A DNA stretch of 25,967 bases from an uncultured Capnocytophaga sp. (lineage in GTDB: Bacteria > Bacteroidota > Bacteroidia > Flavobacteriales > Flavobacteriaceae): positions 1 to 25,967 of the forward strand of contig CAJPPS010000002.1 in the NCBI GenBank assembly GCA_905372595.1. Direction: 5' to 3'. The position numbers and the translations under genes were made by a program. Below, piece by piece: positions 23,380-25,967 of this stretch; the stretch's first letter is position 1; each line of letters opens with the position of its first letter. Below the pieces are notes generated by a model. The model ran no database searches. It was not told the DNA's origin and was given only the letters and a program-made list of their open reading frames with translations.

Positions 23380-24916
23380 TATAAGGAGTTATCTTGTCCG
23401 TTACGCCCTTGGTAGCTTGTGCAGCGACGATAAGAGTCGCATCCACATCCTCCAAGCGGGCATCATAGCGTACTTTCACTTGGGCAGTTACCACCAGTCC
23501 ATTGGTGCGACCAATGGAAGAAAAATTCATCGTGGAAGAAGAAAGTATCATAGAATTAGGTACGGTAACCTCTTCGTTATTAATAGTTTTTAAGCGAGTA
23601 ACTAAGCTATCTTTATGAATAACCATCCCTATGTAATCCCCTACCTTGATCCAATCATTCTCCCGAAAGGCACGCATATAAGTGATAAATATCCCCGCCA
23701 TTCCGTTAGATATAGTAGAGGAGGAACCCAGGAAAATAAGTAGCCCTAAGAAAATAGATACTCCCTGAAAAGCCGACGATCCTGACCCTGGTAGATAAGG
23801 GAAAATTACAATAAAAATAAAACAAATAAATAATATCCTAAGAATATTATAGGTAGGCTTAGCAAATTCCTTATAAAATCCTTTTATTTTAAGGGCTCCT
23901 CGCTCTATTTCATAGAGAAAATAGCGCATTAGTTTCAGTACCATACGCCCAATAAGGATTATAATCCCTATGATGATTAAGTTAGGCAAGTAATCCACTA
24001 TAGCTGTACCTATTTGACTAAGAGGATCTAAAATAAGCTTTAATAATCTTTCTGCCCATAGTTGGGTAGAAGGAAAAAGCTTTAACCCAACAGGAATACT
24101 TACAAAAATAACAATAAAAAAGACAATTAACTTCAATAAGAACAATACTTTAGTAAGGATATAATTCATATTTTCCTTATTGAGTATTTGATAGTTCTTA
24201 ATTTTTATTCCTTTTTCAAAGAAAGAGTGCCTAAGAAGAAGCTGTTGAATTTTTCTAAAGAGAAGATTTAATAAGTAAAAGAATGTAGCTATAGCCAGTA
24301 TCAATAGTGTCAGCTCACCAATTCGCATAATACGCTTCTGCATACTGTGCTCTTCTCTATACTGGGTTACCGCTCTGAGAATATCATTTTGTAATGACTT
24401 AGCCAATTCTATTTGGGGGAGATGTGCTATTATAGCATCTTCTTCACTTACAGCCTGTACCCACTCTCCTTGATAAGTTATCATCAGTAGGTTATTGTTT
24501 GAGTCTATCTTAAGTGAATCTTTTCTGAAAATAGGAAGTTCCACGAGTTTGCGAAGTTTCTTTTCAGTATACTCGGCACGTTCTAAGGGAGAATAAAGCC
24601 CCAAAGTTGTATAAATTGTATAAATTGTATCATTCTCCAAGCGTATAGGTGCTCCATTGGCTTTGGAGTAAATACGCTTAATTTCTTCCTGTCGTTGTGC
24701 TTTATAAAGTGAATCCTTTTCCGTTTCTATATGGCGTGTATCCAAAAGTAATAAGGATTGTAGCTCTTGACTTAATACATTTACTTTCAAGGAATCCTGA
24801 CTACGCTGTATTTTTAATTCCTTGACCTGGCGTTGTAACTCCTGCAAGAGACTATCCTGCTGCCCATATACAGAGAATGATAGGCTTGCCAAAAGAAGCA
24901 AAAGACGTATTTTCAT
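23360..24916 (-). CDS. MscS-family mechanosensitive channel, truncated by frameshift
   Basis: The open frame encodes 518 residues from the ATG at 24916; a TTG further upstream extends it but lies in the probable promoter, so the ATG with its signal peptide (MKIRLLLLLASLSFSVYG) is preferred. A periplasmic coiled-coil domain of about 180 residues is followed by about five membrane segments. The pore and beta domain show GLLIFLGSSSTISNGMAGIF, a RENDWIKVGDYIG strand and EEVTVPNSMILSSS. MscS channels open under membrane tension to release solutes after osmotic downshock. The frame ends with a premature TGA, losing about 60 residues of the C-terminal cytoplasmic domain, which remain readable in another frame downstream. 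Channel gating may be altered or lost. It is the first gene of an operon with the lipoprotein, ketosynthase and DAHP synthase genes. Confidence 0.88.
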   Translation of the reverse strand: MKIRLLLLLASLSFSVYGQQDSLLQELQRQVKELKIQRSQDSLKVNVLSQELQSLLLLDTRHIETEKDSLYKAQRQEEIKRIYSKANGAPIRLENDTIYTIYTTLGLYSPLERAEYTEKKLRKLVELPIFRKDSLKIDSNNNLLMITYQGEWVQAVSEEDAIIAHLPQIELAKSLQNDILRAVTQYREEHSMQKRIMRIGELTLLILAIATFFYLLNLLFRKIQQLLLRHSFFEKGIKIKNYQILNKENMNYILTKVLFLLKLIVFFIVIFVSIPVGLKLFPSTQLWAERLLKLILDPLSQIGTAIVDYLPNLIIIGIIILIGRMVLKLMRYFLYEIERGALKIKGFYKEFAKPTYNILRILFICFIFIVIFPYLPGSGSSAFQGVSIFLGLLIFLGSSSTISNGMAGIFITYMRAFRENDWIKVGDYIGMVIHKDSLVTRLKTINNEEVTVPNSMILSSSTMNFSSIGRTNGLVVTAQVKVRYDARLEDVDATLIVAAQATKGVTDKITPYISYLPQ

Positions 24917-24937
24917 TCTTGAAGTAATTTTAAGGAG

Positions 24938-24945
24938 CAAAAATA
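24938..24945 (-). promoter_or_regulatory. Candidate -7 box for the mscS-led operon
   Basis: On the minus strand this reads TATTTTTG followed by C, matching TAnnTTTG. Transcription would start near 24931, about 15 nt before the ATG at 24916. Its position makes a start codon upstream of that ATG unlikely. The -33 element is not clear. Confidence 0.5.
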
Positions 24946-25034
24946 CAAAATAAATAATTAAAAATGAAGATTAATCAGTATTTTTAAAATAATATTCCTA
25001 AAAAGAAGAAAAATATTTTGTGTGAAGATAAAAA

Positions 25035-25056
25035 AATTGCCTCATAAGAGGCAATT
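25035..25056. terminator. Rho-independent terminator hairpin
   Basis: A perfect 9-bp stem (AATTGCCTC / GAGGCAATT) with an ATAA loop is followed on the minus strand by TTTTTATC and on the plus strand by CCTTTTTTT. It probably terminates the minus-strand LRR lipoprotein gene that ends about 95 bp upstream, and it shields the mscS promoter from read-through. Confidence 0.75.
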
Positions 25057-25096
25057 CCTTTTTTTAACCAATAAATTCCAATATTATGAAACAGCG

Positions 25097-25104
25097 CAAA
25101 GGTA
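25097..25104 (-). promoter_or_regulatory. Candidate -7 box upstream of a terminator
   Basis: On the minus strand this reads TACCTTTG followed by CGC, the same box as before lipA. A transcript from here would run only about 60 nt before meeting the hairpin at 25035-25056. It may therefore make a small RNA, or be a chance match; no open reading frame of note lies within it. Confidence 0.35.
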
Positions 25105-25150
25105 CGATTTTATTTCTAATAAATAGAATTTTTAACTAAACTTTAATCTG

Positions 25151-25702
25151 TTAATTACAGTTTTCTGAAATAGTGGTTTGGCTATCTTTAGCAAAATTAC
25201 TACTCAAAGTTAAGAGGTTACGCTGATTGTTACTTGCTTTCACACAAAGTAAGTCTGGATTCCCTGTAATATTTAGTTTGTTCACTAATCGTGTAGCTCC
25301 TGATATATCTAACTGATTAAGCTTATTATTACTTAGATTAAGATTAGCAAGCGTGGTTACCCTTATGGTAGCTGTACGGATTTTATTTCCTGAAAAGTTT
25401 GCTTCATTAAGTGATATAAGGTTATCTATTCCATCTAAGGAAGTAATGCCTTTGTTAGGAGCATTCAATACAATAATACCAGTTACCTCATTAGTATCTA
25501 GAACTCCATTTCTGTTGGTATCATAACCATTATCAAGTAAGTACTGACGAAGAGTATAACTAGGCTCATTAGTATTATTGTTATTATTAAGAACGGCTTG
25601 ATTTCTTTTGGTGTAATGGATATTCTCCACTGTATTATTTACAGAAGTTTTATCACAAGCTATACACAATAAAGTAAGTGTACTTAAGAGTATTTTTTTC
25701 AT
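25151..25702 (-). CDS. LRR lipoprotein with EF-hand-like loop
   Basis: This 183-residue protein has a lipoprotein signal (lipobox LCIAC, lipid cysteine at residue 16). A short Asn-rich low-complexity stretch (about residues 39-45) is followed by a helix and a calcium-type loop at about 61-72 (DTNRNGVLDTNE), as found next to leucine-rich repeats in Bacteroidota surface proteins. About four irregular LRR units follow (GITSLDGIDNLISLNEANFS, ANLNLSNNKLNQLDISG), with a cap containing NPDLLCVKASNNQ. The domain pattern fits a surface or periplasmic binding protein; the ligand is unknown. It is transcribed alone and is bounded downstream by a terminator hairpin. A TTTCTTTG box near 25726-25733 on the minus strand, one base off the -7 consensus, could be its promoter. 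Confidence 0.85.
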   Translation of the reverse strand: MKKILLSTLTLLCIACDKTSVNNTVENIHYTKRNQAVLNNNNNTNEPSYTLRQYLLDNGYDTNRNGVLDTNEVTGIIVLNAPNKGITSLDGIDNLISLNEANFSGNKIRTATIRVTTLANLNLSNNKLNQLDISGATRLVNKLNITGNPDLLCVKASNNQRNLLTLSSNFAKDSQTTISENCN

Positions 25703-25967
25703 TATTTACAATTTACTGATTCAAGTGGCAAAGAAACATCTTTTTTTTGAAAAAATCTTTTTTTTAACACTTAATCTTTTGTTAAACTTATGTAATTATT
25801 CTTTTAATTACGTTTTTAGCATAGAATTTGTGATATCCATATAGCTTGTTGATAATTCTCTAAATGATTCATTTTCAATTATTGCTTATAAGCTACTTTT
25901 TGTTGATAATTTATCTATAAAAATTAATAGAAAACTTGCCTTTTTAGAAAACTTGTATATACAAGAC
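25703..25967. other. AT-rich intergenic end with repeated motif and palindrome
   Basis: No gene can be supported in this stretch, which runs off the window. It contains two direct copies of TTGTTGATAATT (25846-25857 and 25900-25911, 54 bp apart), each holding TGTTGATAA, the complement of a DnaA-box-like TTATCAACA. It also has a perfect palindrome CTTGTAT/ATACAAG at 25952-25965 and long runs of T and A. It is probably the upstream control region of a gene right of the window, or possibly part of a replication origin. Confidence 0.4.

Noticed and set aside
25085..25138. 17-codon open frame beginning MKQRKGTILF on the plus strand
   Set aside because: Too short, no ribosome binding site or promoter in that direction, and it overlaps a minus-strand promoter box.
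25792..25811. Inverted repeat GTAATTA/TAATTAC as a terminator
   Set aside because: The 7-bp stem is almost all A and T with a 6-nt loop, in AT-rich DNA, and no adjacent gene ends there; likely chance.

Overview
The window looks like a piece of chromosome from a member of the Bacteroidota, most likely Flavobacteriia and possibly Capnocytophaga; the genus is inference. The evidence is AT-rich sequence, promoter -7 boxes of the TAnnTTTG type (TACCTTTG before lipA), many lipoproteins and signal peptides of Bacteroidota style, a flexirubin/aryl-polyene-type ACP and ketosynthase pair, and the fused DAHP synthase-chorismate mutase (AroQ type) typical of this phylum.

Left edge (4-1964, + strand): the end of an aryl-polyene/flexirubin-type cluster, with an acyl carrier protein and a ketosynthase overlapping by one base, followed by a small DinB-superfamily protein.

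Centre (1969-19214, - strand): thirteen genes in one direction with gaps of at most about 34 bp and several overlaps, so almost certainly one operon of about 17 kb. Its core matches the SrfA/SrfB/SrfC proteins known as a three-gene locus in Salmonella and other Gammaproteobacteria: an Hsp70/actin-like ATPase (SrfB), a large P-loop protein (SrfC) and a tail-anchored SrfA-like protein. Around them are a DUF805-leucine-rich-repeat fusion (first gene), a membrane-anchored beta-domain protein, a membrane-anchored subtilisin-like protease with an intact triad, a multi-pass protein with a long coiled coil, a second GTPase with a duplicated helical N-terminus, two more membrane proteins, a secreted helical protein, a probable outer-membrane beta-barrel and a lipoprotein with six fibronectin-III-like repeats and a C-terminal Lcl/DUF1566 domain. 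The predicted parts run from cytoplasm to outer membrane. I infer a multi-protein envelope machine or conflict/stress system; its function is unknown. It is the best candidate here for an undescribed system.

Right part: lipA (lipoyl synthase) diverges from the operon and ends at a bidirectional terminator shared with a converging operon of mscS-like channel, lipoprotein, ketosynthase and DAHP synthase-chorismate mutase. The mscS gene is frameshifted near its end at a TA tract, and its displaced last 60 codons can still be read up to the start of the next gene. Beyond it lie an intergenic hairpin, a small LRR/EF-hand lipoprotein, and an AT-rich end with two TGTTGATAA motifs and a palindrome but no gene.

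Functional calls come from motifs read by eye; no database search was possible.
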